Notes: generated by a model not told the origin, from the sequence alone. Shown: positions 26,316-35,927, counted from the first letter of the stretch. The stretch: 64,000 nt of DNA from Flavobacteria bacterium MS024-3C (GCA_000173115.1 ABVW01000005.1:26517-90516), one strand, 5' to 3'. Numbers and translations: made by a program.

Positions 26316-26389
26316 CAACTAACTAAGTCTTATAAAAAACACCAGCCTACTTTATAACAATAGGGCTATAAGAAAAATTGATAGGGGAA

Positions 26390-27838
26390 CTAATCCTTTT
26401 TTAATTGGGCTATTTTAATTTGAAAAGCAGCGAATAATAAAGTCATGAATGGACTCAACCAATTGAATATAGCATAGACAAAATAGTCTGCTACACCAAC
26501 ACCTAATACGCCAGAGTGATAAGCACCACAAGTATTCCAAGGGATAAGCACAGAGGTGACAGTTCCTGAATCTTCTAGGGTTCTACTTAGGTTCTCAGGA
26601 GCCAATCCTTTGTCTTTATAAGCTTTGGAGAACATCTTTCCTGGAATAACAATGGCTAAGTACTGGTCAGAGGCGGTTACATTTAGCGCCAAACAACTCG
26701 CTACAGTACTGGCAAAAAGCCCAAAGGTTGTCTTGGCCATTCCCAAGAGTGTTTCGCTAATTTTTGAAAGTGCACCAATTCCATCCATAATACCTCCAAA
26801 AACCATGGCGCACATGATTAACCATATAGTTCCTAACATTCCAGACATGCCTTTAGAGGTAAAAAGGTCGTTTAGGGCAACATTGTCAGTGGCAATTTCT
26901 GTGCTTACTGTAATGGCGTTTAAGATTCCTTTATAGCCGTTTTCAAAGTTGAGTTCTTTAGCTCCAGACAAACCAGCAATAATTTCGGGTTGGAAAATTA
27001 GGGCAAAAACACCTCCTAAAAGCGTTCCAATAAGTAAAGCCATTAGGGGTGGCGTTTTTTTAAGTATCATTAAAATCACGCCCAATGGCACAAGAAACAA
27101 CCAACCACTAATATTAAAGGTGGCGTCTATACTATTGAGAATGGACGCTGTGTCTGCTTCTCCTGAAGTATCCATTGTGAATCCTAATACAACAAAAACA
27201 ATTAGTGTGACTATAAGTGTGGGAACTGTTGTGAGCAGCATATACCTAATATGGGTAAACAAATCACCTCCAGCCATAGCTGGCGCTAGATTTGTTGTAT
27301 CACTTAGTGGCGACATTTTATCTCCAAAATAAGCCCCAGACAAGACCGCACCTGCTGTCATTCCCATAGGAATTCCAAGGGCATTTCCAATACCGATAAG
27401 GGCAATACCCACAGTTGCAGATGTAGTCCACGAGCTACCTGTAGCAATGGAAATTATAGCACATATAATGACACAAGCAGCCAGAAATATGGTGGGGTTT
27501 AGAATTTGTAAACCATAGTAAATCATGGCCGGTATAATGCCACTCACTAGCCAAGTACCAGATAACGCACCCACCATCAGTAGGATAAGTAGGGCCCCAG
27601 TAGTAGATTTTAAATTTTCCGCCACTTCTGCAAGCATTTTTTCATAAGATACTTTGTGGTAAAAGCCTACTACAGCTGCTATAGCACCACCGATCAGTAA
27701 AATAAATTGGTTGGAACCGCTTAGGGCGTCGTCTCCAAAGACAAAAACATTGTAGGCCAATAAAACCACTAATAATACCACAGGTATTAAGGAAGCTTTA
27801 AGAGAAATAGATTTTGGAGTAGACGCTTTTGACTTCAT
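26390..27838 (-). CDS. nhaC: NhaC family Na+/H+ antiporter
   Basis: 482 residues with about 11-12 membrane helices. The segment GTSSWTT-like ATGSSWTTSATVG near residue 145 and the charged GAYFGDKMSPLSDTTNL near 175 are the signature of the NhaC family. It exchanges sodium for protons across the inner membrane, which suits life in salt water. Some members act as malate-lactate or arginine-ornithine exchangers, so the exact ions are inferred. It appears as a single gene, 33 bases downstream of the methionine gamma-lyase-like gene. Confidence 0.92.
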   Translation of the reverse strand: MKSKASTPKSISLKASLIPVVLLVVLLAYNVFVFGDDALSGSNQFILLIGGAIAAVVGFYHKVSYEKMLAEVAENLKSTTGALLILLMVGALSGTWLVSGIIPAMIYYGLQILNPTIFLAACVIICAIISIATGSSWTTSATVGIALIGIGNALGIPMGMTAGAVLSGAYFGDKMSPLSDTTNLAPAMAGGDLFTHIRYMLLTTVPTLIVTLIVFVVLGFTMDTSGEADTASILNSIDATFNISGWLFLVPLGVILMILKKTPPLMALLIGTLLGGVFALIFQPEIIAGLSGAKELNFENGYKGILNAITVSTEIATDNVALNDLFTSKGMSGMLGTIWLIMCAMVFGGIMDGIGALSKISETLLGMAKTTFGLFASTVASCLALNVTASDQYLAIVIPGKMFSKAYKDKGLAPENLSRTLEDSGTVTSVLIPWNTCGAYHSGVLGVGVADYFVYAIFNWLSPFMTLLFAAFQIKIAQLKKD

Positions 27839-27871
27839 AGTAGTTTTTTAGTAAAGCGTAATATTACAATT

Positions 27872-29086
27872 TTAAGCGCCTTTATGCAAGGCCACTTTTT
27901 CTATACAATCCAAGATAAGTGCCAGCGTTTCCTCTGGCAGATGGTCTAGGCCAATCGAAAAACGAATTAAACCTTCCCCAAGACCCATTTGTTTTTGTTC
28001 CTCTGGAGAAATCTCAGAGGAGGTAGAGCTTCCTGAGGCAGAAAATAGGGTTTTGTAAAACCCTAAACTTACGGCCAAATATCCTACGCCTGCGTCTTGC
28101 ATGGCTTCCATTAGAGCGTTTGCTTTTTCTAGACTACCTGCATCTAAGGTCATTAATCCACCATAACCAAAACCTGCTTCTAATTGTTTCTCAAGCGTTT
28201 GCTTTCCTTTGTGATCCTCAAGTCCTGGATACATGACTTTATATCCTGCCTGTTGAAGTCCTCGAGCAATACACCAAGCATTTTCTGAATGTTTGGTCAT
28301 TCTAATAGGCAGTGTTTTTAAATTTTTATGAATAGAGGCGGCCCTTTGGCTGTCTAAGGTACTTCCAAAGAGCATGGCTGCTCCCTGATTTACATCCCTT
28401 AGTGAGTGACAAAAATCTTCTGTAGCACAAACAACGCCTGCGACTGCATCTGAGGTGCCATTAATAAATTTTGTAAGACTGTGTATGACAATATGTGCCC
28501 CGTGTTTAATGGGCGCAATCATTAAGGGAGTAAAGGTATTGTCTACCACAAGAGTGAGTTGGTGTTTTTTTGCAATTGCAGCCAGCGCTTCTATATCACT
28601 AATTTCTAAAAGCGGATTACTTATTGCCTCACAGTACAACACTTTTGTTTTAGGTGTAATGGCAGCTGTTACAGCTTGGAGGTCAGTAGTGTCCACAAAA
28701 CTGGTTTTAACGCCGTATTTAGGCATGAAGTTTTTTAATAGGGCATAGGTGCCTCCGTATATGGTTCTGCTACTTACAATATGGTCTTCTGCGGTACACA
28801 ACTGAAATAGTACGGCAGTAATTGCGCCCATACCACTGCCAAATACATGGGCAGCTTCACTTCCTTCCATTGCAGCTAGGCTGTTAGCTAGCATGTGGTT
28901 GGTTGGTGTACTGTGTCTGCTGTATAAAAAACAACCTTCTTTGGTGCCTTCAAAAGTATCCGACATATCCTTTGCAGTATTAAATGCATAGGTACTACTG
29001 TCTGAAATAGATGGATTTACACCACTATGGGCACCAATATTAAGTTGAGATAAAATAGATGCTGCACCAGATTTTGAAGTTTTCAT
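27872..29086 (-). CDS. Methionine gamma-lyase-like PLP enzyme
   Basis: 404 residues of the Cys/Met metabolism PLP family. Visible features: SRHSTPTN near residue 56, GSGMGAI for phosphate binding, IYGGTYALL near 108, VDNTFTP, and IHSLTKFINGTSD with the PLP lysine near 206. The divergent Lrp-type regulator and an Lrp-box-like palindrome between them suggest amino-acid-controlled expression. I infer methionine or cysteine breakdown to a 2-oxoacid, ammonia and a thiol. Cystathionine synthase or lyase activity remains possible. It differs clearly from the paralogue at 8430-9581. Confidence 0.88.
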   Translation of the reverse strand: MKTSKSGAASILSQLNIGAHSGVNPSISDSSTYAFNTAKDMSDTFEGTKEGCFLYSRHSTPTNHMLANSLAAMEGSEAAHVFGSGMGAITAVLFQLCTAEDHIVSSRTIYGGTYALLKNFMPKYGVKTSFVDTTDLQAVTAAITPKTKVLYCEAISNPLLEISDIEALAAIAKKHQLTLVVDNTFTPLMIAPIKHGAHIVIHSLTKFINGTSDAVAGVVCATEDFCHSLRDVNQGAAMLFGSTLDSQRAASIHKNLKTLPIRMTKHSENAWCIARGLQQAGYKVMYPGLEDHKGKQTLEKQLEAGFGYGGLMTLDAGSLEKANALMEAMQDAGVGYLAVSLGFYKTLFSASGSSTSSEISPEEQKQMGLGEGLIRFSIGLDHLPEETLALILDCIEKVALHKGA

Positions 29087-29112
29087 AAGATTAATTTCAG
29101 TAAATCTATTGC

Positions 29113-29122
29113 TTCAATTGAA
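29113..29122. promoter_or_regulatory. Palindrome in the lrp intergenic region
   Basis: TTCAATTGAA is a perfect 10-bp palindrome, 27 bases upstream of the gamma-lyase-like gene. It may be a second regulator contact. Confidence 0.35.
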
Positions 29123-29147
29123 TATTTACAATTAAAAATATATTTTA

Positions 29148-29162
29148 CAGATAATTTATCTA
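29148..29162. promoter_or_regulatory. Lrp-box-like operator
   Basis: CAGATAATTTATCTA agrees with 13 of 15 positions of the E. coli Lrp consensus YAGHAWATTWTDCTR as I remember it. Its core is a perfect 13-bp dyad. It sits between the divergent lrp and gamma-lyase-like genes, where a local Lrp would act on both. Confidence 0.6.
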
Positions 29163-29237
29163 AATATTATAAATTTATAGGAAAATAAATCTTTTCAAAC
29201 ACCTAAATGATTATTTTGCTTTTAAAATTATCTAAAA

Positions 29238-29693
29238 ATGATGGACCAGATTGACAAAAGTCTTTTAAAACTACTCCAAGAAGACAGTAAAAAACCCAAT
29301 AAGTATTACGCCAACCAACTTGGACTCTCTAATACGGCTATCTATGAACGCATAAAAAAATTAGAGCGTTCAGGGATTATATCTAGGTATGCTGCCGTTT
29401 TGGATAAATCAAAAGTAAACAAGAATTTCGTGGCATTTTGCCATGTTAAATTACAGCAACACTCTAAAGATATGGTGCTTCAATTTGAAAGAGAGATTGC
29501 CCGTTTAGAGGCTGTGGTAAGCTGTTTTCATATCGCTGGTGAATACGACTATTTATTGAAAATTCATTTAGAGGATATGGCTGCTTACAGGGATTTTATG
29601 GTGCGTAAACTCACGACTATTTCAGCCATTGGAAGTACCCAAAGTGCCTTTGTGATTAGTGAAATAAAAGATACTGCACATATACCTTTGTAA
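29238..29693 (+). CDS. Lrp/AsnC family transcriptional regulator
   Basis: 151 residues. An N-terminal winged helix-turn-helix (about 3-60, with the recognition region LGLSNTAIYERIKKLE) is followed by the RAM effector domain (about 65-145) with the conserved GEYDYLLKI. Lrp proteins form dimers to octamers and sense amino acids. It is divergent from the methionine gamma-lyase-like gene and probably controls it and itself. ATG codons at 29238 and 29241 are adjacent. The effector is not known; methionine or leucine would be reasonable guesses. Confidence 0.94.
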   Translation: MMDQIDKSLLKLLQEDSKKPNKYYANQLGLSNTAIYERIKKLERSGIISRYAAVLDKSKVNKNFVAFCHVKLQQHSKDMVLQFEREIARLEAVVSCFHIAGEYDYLLKIHLEDMAAYRDFMVRKLTTISAIGSTQSAFVISEIKDTAHIPL

Positions 29694-29717
29694 GCTAAAA
29701 CTTATGTGGTAATTTTG
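29687..29717 (+). promoter_or_regulatory. Bacteroidota-type promoter of lpdA
   Basis: TTTG at 29687-29690 (the last bases of lrp), 19 bases, then TAATTTTG at 29710-29717. Predicted start is about 20 bases before the lpdA ATG. Spacing and both elements fit the Bacteroidota consensus. Confidence 0.75.
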
Positions 29718-29742
29718 TTATAGTTTACTTAAAATAAAAAAT

Positions 29743-31149
29743 ATGGATGCTTTTGATGTAGCCGTGATAGGTTCAGGACCTGGAGGTTATGTAGCAGCAA
29801 TTCGCTGTGCACAATTAGGCCTTAAAACGGCTTTGATAGAAAAATATAATACCTTAGGAGGAACCTGTTTAAACGTAGGATGTATTCCTTCTAAAGCTTT
29901 GTTAGATTCTTCCCACCATTATGAAGACGCTACAAAACATTTTGAAACACATGGGATTGAAATTCCAGGAGAAATTATCGCTAATCTCTCTAAAATGCTT
30001 GCTAGAAAAGACAGTGTTGTAGCTCAAACTACCAAAGGTATTGAGTATCTAATGGATAAAAATAAAATCACTGTACTTCACGGTTTTGGTAGTTTTAAAG
30101 ATGCACATACTATTTCTGTAAAAGACAGTGAGGGTAAAACTACCAGCATTTCTGCAAAGAATACTATTATTGCTACTGGATCAAAACCCAGTCAATTGCC
30201 TTTTATTACCCAAGACAAAGAACGTATAATTACTTCTACAGAGGCCCTTTCTCTCCCAGAAATCCCAAAGCACTTAGTGGTCATAGGTGGAGGTGTTATT
30301 GGTCTTGAATTGGGACAGGTATACAAGAGATTGGGCGCAGAAGTTACTGTGGTAGAATATGCAGAACGTATTATTCCTTCCATGGATGAGGCACTTTCTA
30401 AGGAGCTCGCCAAGGTGATGAAAAAGCAGAAAGTGAAATTTCTTTTGTCACACGGAGTGAAAGAAGTCACTAGAAAGGGAGACATAGTAACGGTTAAAGC
30501 CAATGATAAAAAAGGCGCAGAAGTAGTTTTAGAGGCAGATTATTGTTTGGTTGCTGTTGGGAGAAGTCCTTACACCGCAGGCCTAAATGCAGCAGCAGCA
30601 GGCGTAAGTCTTGATGAAAGGGGCAGGGTAGTTACAAACAGTCATTTACAAACAGCCACACCACATATATATGCAATTGGCGATGTAGTAGCTGGTGCTA
30701 TGCTGGCGCATAAAGCAGAAGAAGAGGGTACCATGGTCGCTGAGATTATAGCTGGCCAAAAACCTCATATTGATTATAATTTAATCCCTGGAGTTGTATA
30801 TACCTGGCCAGAAGTTGCTGCAGTTGGAAAAACAGAAGCACAGTTAAAGGAAAGTAACACGCCTTATAAAGTGGGTCAATTTCCAATGAGAGCCCTTGGA
30901 AGATCTAGGGCAAGTATGGACCTAGATGGTTTTGTAAAGATTTTAGCACACAAAAAAACCGATGAGGTTTTAGGGGTGCATATGATTGGCGCTAGATGTG
31001 CAGATTTAATTGCAGAGGCTGTAGTAGCCATGGAATTCAGAGCATCTGCTGAAGATATTTCAAGAATGTCTCACGCGCACCCCACCTTTGCAGAAGCCAT
31101 AAAAGAAGCTGCTTTAGCGGCAACGGAAGACAGGGCTTTGCATATTTAA
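29743..31149 (+). CDS. lpdA: Dihydrolipoyl dehydrogenase (E3)
   Basis: 468 residues. The FAD-binding GSGPGGYVAA is at residue 10, the redox-active disulfide GGTCLNVGC has C42 and C47, the NAD-binding GGGVIGLELG is near 185, and the C-terminal HAHPTFAE carries the catalytic histidine. It reoxidises the lipoyl groups of pyruvate, 2-oxoglutarate and branched-chain 2-oxoacid dehydrogenases and of the glycine cleavage system. It has its own promoter and terminator, so it is a single-gene unit. The fused E1 gene at the right edge of the window could be one partner. Confidence 0.96.
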   Translation: MDAFDVAVIGSGPGGYVAAIRCAQLGLKTALIEKYNTLGGTCLNVGCIPSKALLDSSHHYEDATKHFETHGIEIPGEIIANLSKMLARKDSVVAQTTKGIEYLMDKNKITVLHGFGSFKDAHTISVKDSEGKTTSISAKNTIIATGSKPSQLPFITQDKERIITSTEALSLPEIPKHLVVIGGGVIGLELGQVYKRLGAEVTVVEYAERIIPSMDEALSKELAKVMKKQKVKFLLSHGVKEVTRKGDIVTVKANDKKGAEVVLEADYCLVAVGRSPYTAGLNAAAAGVSLDERGRVVTNSHLQTATPHIYAIGDVVAGAMLAHKAEEEGTMVAEIIAGQKPHIDYNLIPGVVYTWPEVAAVGKTEAQLKESNTPYKVGQFPMRALGRSRASMDLDGFVKILAHKKTDEVLGVHMIGARCADLIAEAVVAMEFRASAEDISRMSHAHPTFAEAIKEAALAATEDRALHI

Positions 31150-31169
31150 TAAATCTTTTACTGTATAAG

Positions 31170-31194
31170 AAAAGCCCGCTATTAGCGGGCTTTT
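31170..31194. terminator. Bidirectional terminator between lpdA and the CDGSH gene
   Basis: Perfect 11-bp stem AAAAGCCCGCT / AGCGGGCTTTT with a 3-base loop between two convergent genes. Confidence 0.88.
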
Positions 31195-31222
31195 CTATTA
31201 TAATAACTTTTATGTTCCTACA

Positions 31223-31453
31223 TTATCCTTTATGACTACCGTCACAATAAGGTGGGTTTGATGTTTTTTTACAGCTGCATAAATAGGCTGTTTTTTCTTC
31301 AGAAACACTGAATTTTAAGGATGGTGTAGCATTGTTTTTTCTGTGAGAACCGTCACAAAAAGGTTCATTTTCTGTATGCCCACAGGTACACCAGCTGTAG
31401 TTTTTATCTTTTTCTAAGGCCACAGGAATAGGCCCTGAATTAACATCACTCAT
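31223..31453 (-). CDS. Double CDGSH iron-sulfur domain protein
   Basis: 76 residues made of two CDGSH units. The first has CTCGHTENEPFCDGSH and the second CSCKKTSNPPYCDGSH. Each has the three cysteines and one histidine that bind a [2Fe-2S] cluster. There is no membrane anchor, so it is soluble. Tandem CDGSH proteins resemble the MiNT class and may move iron-sulfur clusters or electrons. Its start overlaps the end of the DUF1624-type gene by 8 bases, so the two are probably co-translated. Confidence 0.93.
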   Translation of the reverse strand: MSDVNSGPIPVALEKDKNYSWCTCGHTENEPFCDGSHRKNNATPSLKFSVSEEKTAYLCSCKKTSNPPYCDGSHKG

Positions 31454-32543
31454 AATTTTTATTTTTTTTAAATATACGAGAAATATAATCTTTTACAAAT
31501 CCCTTTTTGTATTCATATAAAAATGACAGACTGACACAGCATAGCACAAAAAGCAATCCCCCGGCAAAAGCTTCGGGTACATTGAGCGATTTTTTAAAAA
31601 ACTTATACAGGCCAAAACCGTGAAAGCTTCCGTATAAGATTACTGCGTGAATGACATAGATACTCAAGGTGTTTTGACCAATGGCTAAAAGTGTTTTGTA
31701 TTGAAGGAATTGCCTCCCCAGCATGAACACACCAAGAACCCAAAACACATCTCCGAGTCTAATAAATAGGTAATTGTTGTAAGCAACAGCGCTGAATACC
31801 TTCCACCCAAATTGATCGCCTAGAAATATAAAAAATCTGGAAGAGTCATATTTTAACCAAGTACCCAAAATAAATAAGCCAATTATAGCGATGGGATAAA
31901 ACATTTTTTTATGACTTAGTTTAACCAAAATCACAGCCATAAAGGCGCCGTAAAAGCTGTAGCCCACCCAAGGAATAAAGGTGAATAAAGCACCATTTTC
32001 ACGGGTAAAATAATGGCTTAAAGCTACTGGCCAATTGGACCAATCCAATCCTTTAAACCAAGGTTCAAAACTAAAAATAAGCGTAGCCAATGCAAATACA
32101 ACTATACTGAACCCCTTAATGGACCAATGGCCTATTAATTTATACGCAAAAATTAAAATGAGAATGGCCAAACCAATGCAATGCAATACATCTACATAAA
32201 AGAAACTAGGATAAATATGCCCGTTTAGCAGCCCCTGTAAATTAAGTCTCAATAAATACCCCAAAACAATCAGTTGCACCCCTCTTTTTAAGCCCTTTTT
32301 AATTCTTTTATTGACATAGGTAGTGTGGGTGTTTTTTAATAAAAGATAAGTGAAAATTAGCCCCGATGCCGTAAAAAAAACCGGTGCAGTAATGCCCCTA
32401 AAATAGGTCCAAATTTGAAACCAGTTCTGATCTTGATCTCTGAATTGTGGGGCGAGTAATCCATCTATAAAATGTCCTTGCAACATCATGAGAATGGCCC
32501 AAGCTCTAATGGCATCTATAAAATGTAATCGCTTTTGCTCCAT
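31446..32543 (-). CDS. DUF1624/heparan-alpha-glucosaminide acetyltransferase-like membrane protein
   Basis: 365 residues from ATG 32543 (MEQKRLHFIDAIRAWAILMM). A TTG at 32558 would add five residues. About ten membrane helices are visible. The N-terminal RAWAILMMLQGHF with its histidine and the ITAPVFFTASGL segment match the DUF1624/HGSNAT membrane acyltransferase group. It may transfer acetyl groups to sugars of the cell envelope; the substrate is unknown. It is divergent from tilS and followed by the overlapping CDGSH gene. Confidence 0.85.
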   Translation of the reverse strand: MEQKRLHFIDAIRAWAILMMLQGHFIDGLLAPQFRDQDQNWFQIWTYFRGITAPVFFTASGLIFTYLLLKNTHTTYVNKRIKKGLKRGVQLIVLGYLLRLNLQGLLNGHIYPSFFYVDVLHCIGLAILILIFAYKLIGHWSIKGFSIVVFALATLIFSFEPWFKGLDWSNWPVALSHYFTRENGALFTFIPWVGYSFYGAFMAVILVKLSHKKMFYPIAIIGLFILGTWLKYDSSRFFIFLGDQFGWKVFSAVAYNNYLFIRLGDVFWVLGVFMLGRQFLQYKTLLAIGQNTLSIYVIHAVILYGSFHGFGLYKFFKKSLNVPEAFAGGLLFVLCCVSLSFLYEYKKGFVKDYISRIFKKNKNYE

Positions 32544-32580
32544 AAGGGCTAACTCCAAAATTAAGGGTATCTTTACGTTT

Positions 32581-32588
32581 CAAAAGTA
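32581..32588 (-). promoter_or_regulatory. -7 promoter element of the DUF1624-type gene
   Basis: TACTTTTG on the minus strand matches TAnnTTTG and is identical to the box before the peroxiredoxin gene. A TTTG lies 16 bases and a TTG 22 bases upstream. Confidence 0.5.
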
Positions 32589-32625
32589 GCAAATAAAAAC
32601 ACGTCAAACCCAATAATTAGTTCTC

Positions 32626-33954
32626 GTGATTACCGCTTTTAAAAACCATCTAAACACCCAATTTAAGGAACTTACAACAAGTCCATTTTTGCTGGCTTGC
32701 AGTGGTGGGGTAGATTCAGTAGTACTGGCCCATTTGTGTTCGCAGTGTGGTTTGACTTTTGCTTTGGCCCATTGTAATTTTAATTTACGTGGGGCCGCTT
32801 CCACGGCCGATGCCCAATTTGTAGCCAATTTGGCGCTTGAATTAGGTGTGCCGGTCTTCCAAACAAGTTTTGACACCAATGCTTATATAAAAAAACATAA
32901 GGTTTCAATTCAAATGGGTGCTAGAACACTTCGCTACAATTGGTTTGACAAGCTCATTAAGACACATAATTACCAGTATTTACTCACAGCACATCAGCGT
33001 GAGGACGCACTGGAAACCATGATTATTAATCTTTCTAGGGGGACAGGTATAGAGGGATTGTTGGGTATTCCTGAGAAAAGAGATTACATCAGAAGACCCC
33101 TAATTTGTTTTGCTAAAGCTGCCCTATTGGCATTTGCCAATGAGAATCATATACAATGGCGCGAGGACAGCTCTAATGACAGTACCGATTATCTCAGAAA
33201 TAAAATTAGACACGAAGTATTGCCTCTAATGGCTGATTTGCATCCTACTGCTTTGGAAAATATGATCCAAACACAGTCGCATTTGAAAGAGCGCTCACAA
33301 CTGGCTTCCTTGTATTTAGAGCAGCTTAAAAAAGAGTTTTTTATTACCATTGGCATTGAAGTTCATATCACTATTGATCAATTGTGTGCAACGCCACATG
33401 TTTTAGCTGTTATGTATGGATTATTCTCTCCCTATGGCTTTAATGACGCCAATGCAGTACTTGATCTGTGTCAGCGTGAAAATGGAAAAAAATTATTGTC
33501 TTCTAGTCATTTGTTGTTAAAAGATAGAAGTAAACTTATTTTAACACCCCTTTTAACGCCCAGTGAAGCGTCGTGTATAGCAGAAGAATCAGTGTCTATT
33601 TATCCAGGTGAATTAGGTATTAAAAACCCCATTCAATTGAGTATTTCACAAACCAAAGAAGTTTCATCTAAAGCCCATCATGAATTTATTTTAGTAGATG
33701 AAGACACCATCACTTACCCATTAAAACTAAGACATCCGAGAGAAGGAGATTTATTCTACCCCAATGGAATGAAAGGGAAAAAGAAGGTGTCAAAGTTTTT
33801 AAGAGATGAAAAAATAAATGTAATTTCAAAGGCTTCTATTTGGTTGTTAACAGACGCAAAAGATCAAATTATTTGGGTCGTTGGGTATAGAGCAGATAGA
33901 CGGTTTGCCTCAAAATTAAATACAGATAAATCATTATGTTTCAGGATTTTATAA
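32626..33954 (+). CDS. tilS: tRNA(Ile)-lysidine synthase TilS
   Basis: 442 residues starting at GTG 32626. The PP-loop ATP pyrophosphatase motif is SGGVDSVVLAHL near residue 27, and HQREDALET and RPLI follow as expected in TilS. The C-terminal domain contains LRHPREGDLFYP near 368, which binds tRNA. TilS converts C34 of the CAU-anticodon tRNA-Ile to lysidine, so that it reads AUA instead of AUG, and is essential. Its last 19 bases overlap dsbD. Confidence 0.95.
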   Translation: MITAFKNHLNTQFKELTTSPFLLACSGGVDSVVLAHLCSQCGLTFALAHCNFNLRGAASTADAQFVANLALELGVPVFQTSFDTNAYIKKHKVSIQMGARTLRYNWFDKLIKTHNYQYLLTAHQREDALETMIINLSRGTGIEGLLGIPEKRDYIRRPLICFAKAALLAFANENHIQWREDSSNDSTDYLRNKIRHEVLPLMADLHPTALENMIQTQSHLKERSQLASLYLEQLKKEFFITIGIEVHITIDQLCATPHVLAVMYGLFSPYGFNDANAVLDLCQRENGKKLLSSSHLLLKDRSKLILTPLLTPSEASCIAEESVSIYPGELGIKNPIQLSISQTKEVSSKAHHEFILVDEDTITYPLKLRHPREGDLFYPNGMKGKKKVSKFLRDEKINVISKASIWLLTDAKDQIIWVVGYRADRRFASKLNTDKSLCFRIL

Positions 33955-35927
33955 AAAAAATAATTCTTTGCGCTTTTTTATTCATCAGCTCCCAAGAGAT
34001 CGTATTTGGTCAAGATTTTTCTTTTCCAATGTCTGCTTCTGAAGACCCTGTACAGTGGACACCATCAATAGTTAAAGAAAATGACAGTATTTACGTCATT
34101 TCATTAATTGGAACTATTGAAAAAGATTGGCATTTGTATTCTCAGTATTCTCCTGAGGGTGGTTCTCAACCAGCGATTTTTAAGTATGAAAATCAGAATG
34201 ATTCCTTTTTGTTATTAGGGACTACCGAAGAAAGCCAGACATATGGCGAATATTCTGATGTTTTTAATGTAACAGAACTTTTTTTTAAAGACAGTGTGAT
34301 CTTTAAGCAACGTTTAGAAATTAAGGACAGAGGGCTTTCAGAAATTTCATTTTCGATAGATTATCAAGTCTGTAAAGAAGTTTGTATTCCAAACATGGTT
34401 CGCTTTACAGTTGCTTTGGAAACCGGTAAAGAGGTAAGCTCACAAGCAGCTGTCATAAATAATGGCGACCGCGAAAAAACAACTGCTTTGCTCTTAGACC
34501 TTAAATCCAAAGATCGATTGGGTTCATTAGTACCAAAAGAAACAGCGGGTGGTGTGAATGGTTGGTGGAAGATATTTTTATTGGGCATGCTCGGCGGGTT
34601 TATTGCACTGCTTACGCCATGTGTTTTTCCCATGATTCCATTGACAGTATCTTTTTTTACTAAAAGTTCCGATGACAAGAAAAAAGGAATTACAAATGCA
34701 CTTTGGTATGGATTTTTTATAGTGCTTATCTATGTTTTACTATCACTTCCTTTTCATTTGTTTAATTCTCTAGATGCTCAGATTCTAAACACTATAGCTA
34801 CAAATATTTGGCTAAATCTCTTGTTCTTTGTTATATTTATATTCTTTGCTGGCTCATTTTTTGGTTTTTACGAATTGAATCTACCTGCCTCATGGAGCAA
34901 TAAAATAGATGCCTCTGCCTCAAGAATTGGTGGTGTGGTTGGGGTCTTTTTTATGGCGCTTACCTTAGCTCTGGTCTCTTTTTCATGTACAGGTCCTATT
35001 TTAGGGGGTCTCCTTGGTAGTACTACCTTAGCGGGTGGAGATGTTGCAACTAATTTAACAGTGGGCATGTTTGGTTTTGGACTGGCATTGGCTTTGCCTT
35101 TTGCCTTGTTTGCTTTGTTTCCAGGTCTATTGAGCGGCTTACCAAAATCTGGTGGCTGGATGATTACCGTAAAAGTGTTCTTAGGATTTTTAGAATTGGG
35201 CTTGGCATTTAAGTTTCTGTCCAATGCAGATTTGGTGGGACATTGGGGTATCCTAAAGCGTGAAATCTTCTTAGGAATTTGGCTGTTGCTATCTATAGGC
35301 TTGGCAGCGTATTTATTAGGGGTATTCGACAAGATGAAAAAGCCCATTCATTGGTCTAGATTTCCTTGGATTGCAGGATGTATCGTATTTGGGTCTTTCT
35401 TATTACTAGGGATTTTTAAAAAGCAAAACCTTGCTTGGTTAAGCGGTTTTCCTCCCCCAAGTTTTTACAGTGTTTACGCACAAGAGTCTGACTGTCCTCT
35501 AGGACTAAATTGCTACAAAGATTTTGAGACAGGGTGGCGCGTAGCTCAAGAAGAAAATAAACCCATTCTATTAGATTTCACAGGATGGGCTTGTGTAAAT
35601 TGTAGGAGAATGGAAGAAAACGTTTGGAGTGATCCGTCGGTTTTTACCTTGATTAATGAAGAATTTGTGTTAATCTCTCTATATGTAGATGACCGTAAGG
35701 AACTCCCTCACTCAGATCAATTTGTTTTCACCTATCCAAGCGGCAGGCAAAAGCCTATTGAAACGATTGGTCAGAAATGGGGTACCTTTCAAACGGTTAA
35801 TTTTAATGCAGCTTCACAGCCTTATTATGTACTTTTATCACCATCATTGGAAGTATTGGCTCCAGCCATTCAATACACAGATATACCCACCTATAAAAAA
35901 TGGCTTTTAGGAGCCCTAAACAGATAA
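33936..35927 (+). CDS. dsbD: Thiol:disulfide interchange protein DsbD
   Basis: 663 residues. The first ~25 are a signal peptide. The periplasmic alpha domain (about 30-165) has a cysteine pair in CKEVCIP. The membrane part (about 210-500) has eight helices, with cysteines in TPCVFPMIP and FSCTGP. The C-terminal thioredoxin-like domain has CVNC at C553 and C556. DsbD moves electrons from cytoplasmic thioredoxin to periplasmic thiols, including apocytochromes c, and so links to the CcsBA-type protein in this window. It begins inside the end of tilS (19-base overlap). Confidence 0.94.
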   Translation: MFQDFIKKIILCAFLFISSQEIVFGQDFSFPMSASEDPVQWTPSIVKENDSIYVISLIGTIEKDWHLYSQYSPEGGSQPAIFKYENQNDSFLLLGTTEESQTYGEYSDVFNVTELFFKDSVIFKQRLEIKDRGLSEISFSIDYQVCKEVCIPNMVRFTVALETGKEVSSQAAVINNGDREKTTALLLDLKSKDRLGSLVPKETAGGVNGWWKIFLLGMLGGFIALLTPCVFPMIPLTVSFFTKSSDDKKKGITNALWYGFFIVLIYVLLSLPFHLFNSLDAQILNTIATNIWLNLLFFVIFIFFAGSFFGFYELNLPASWSNKIDASASRIGGVVGVFFMALTLALVSFSCTGPILGGLLGSTTLAGGDVATNLTVGMFGFGLALALPFALFALFPGLLSGLPKSGGWMITVKVFLGFLELGLAFKFLSNADLVGHWGILKREIFLGIWLLLSIGLAAYLLGVFDKMKKPIHWSRFPWIAGCIVFGSFLLLGIFKKQNLAWLSGFPPPSFYSVYAQESDCPLGLNCYKDFETGWRVAQEENKPILLDFTGWACVNCRRMEENVWSDPSVFTLINEEFVLISLYVDDRKELPHSDQFVFTYPSGRQKPIETIGQKWGTFQTVNFNAASQPYYVLLSPSLEVLAPAIQYTDIPTYKKWLLGALNR

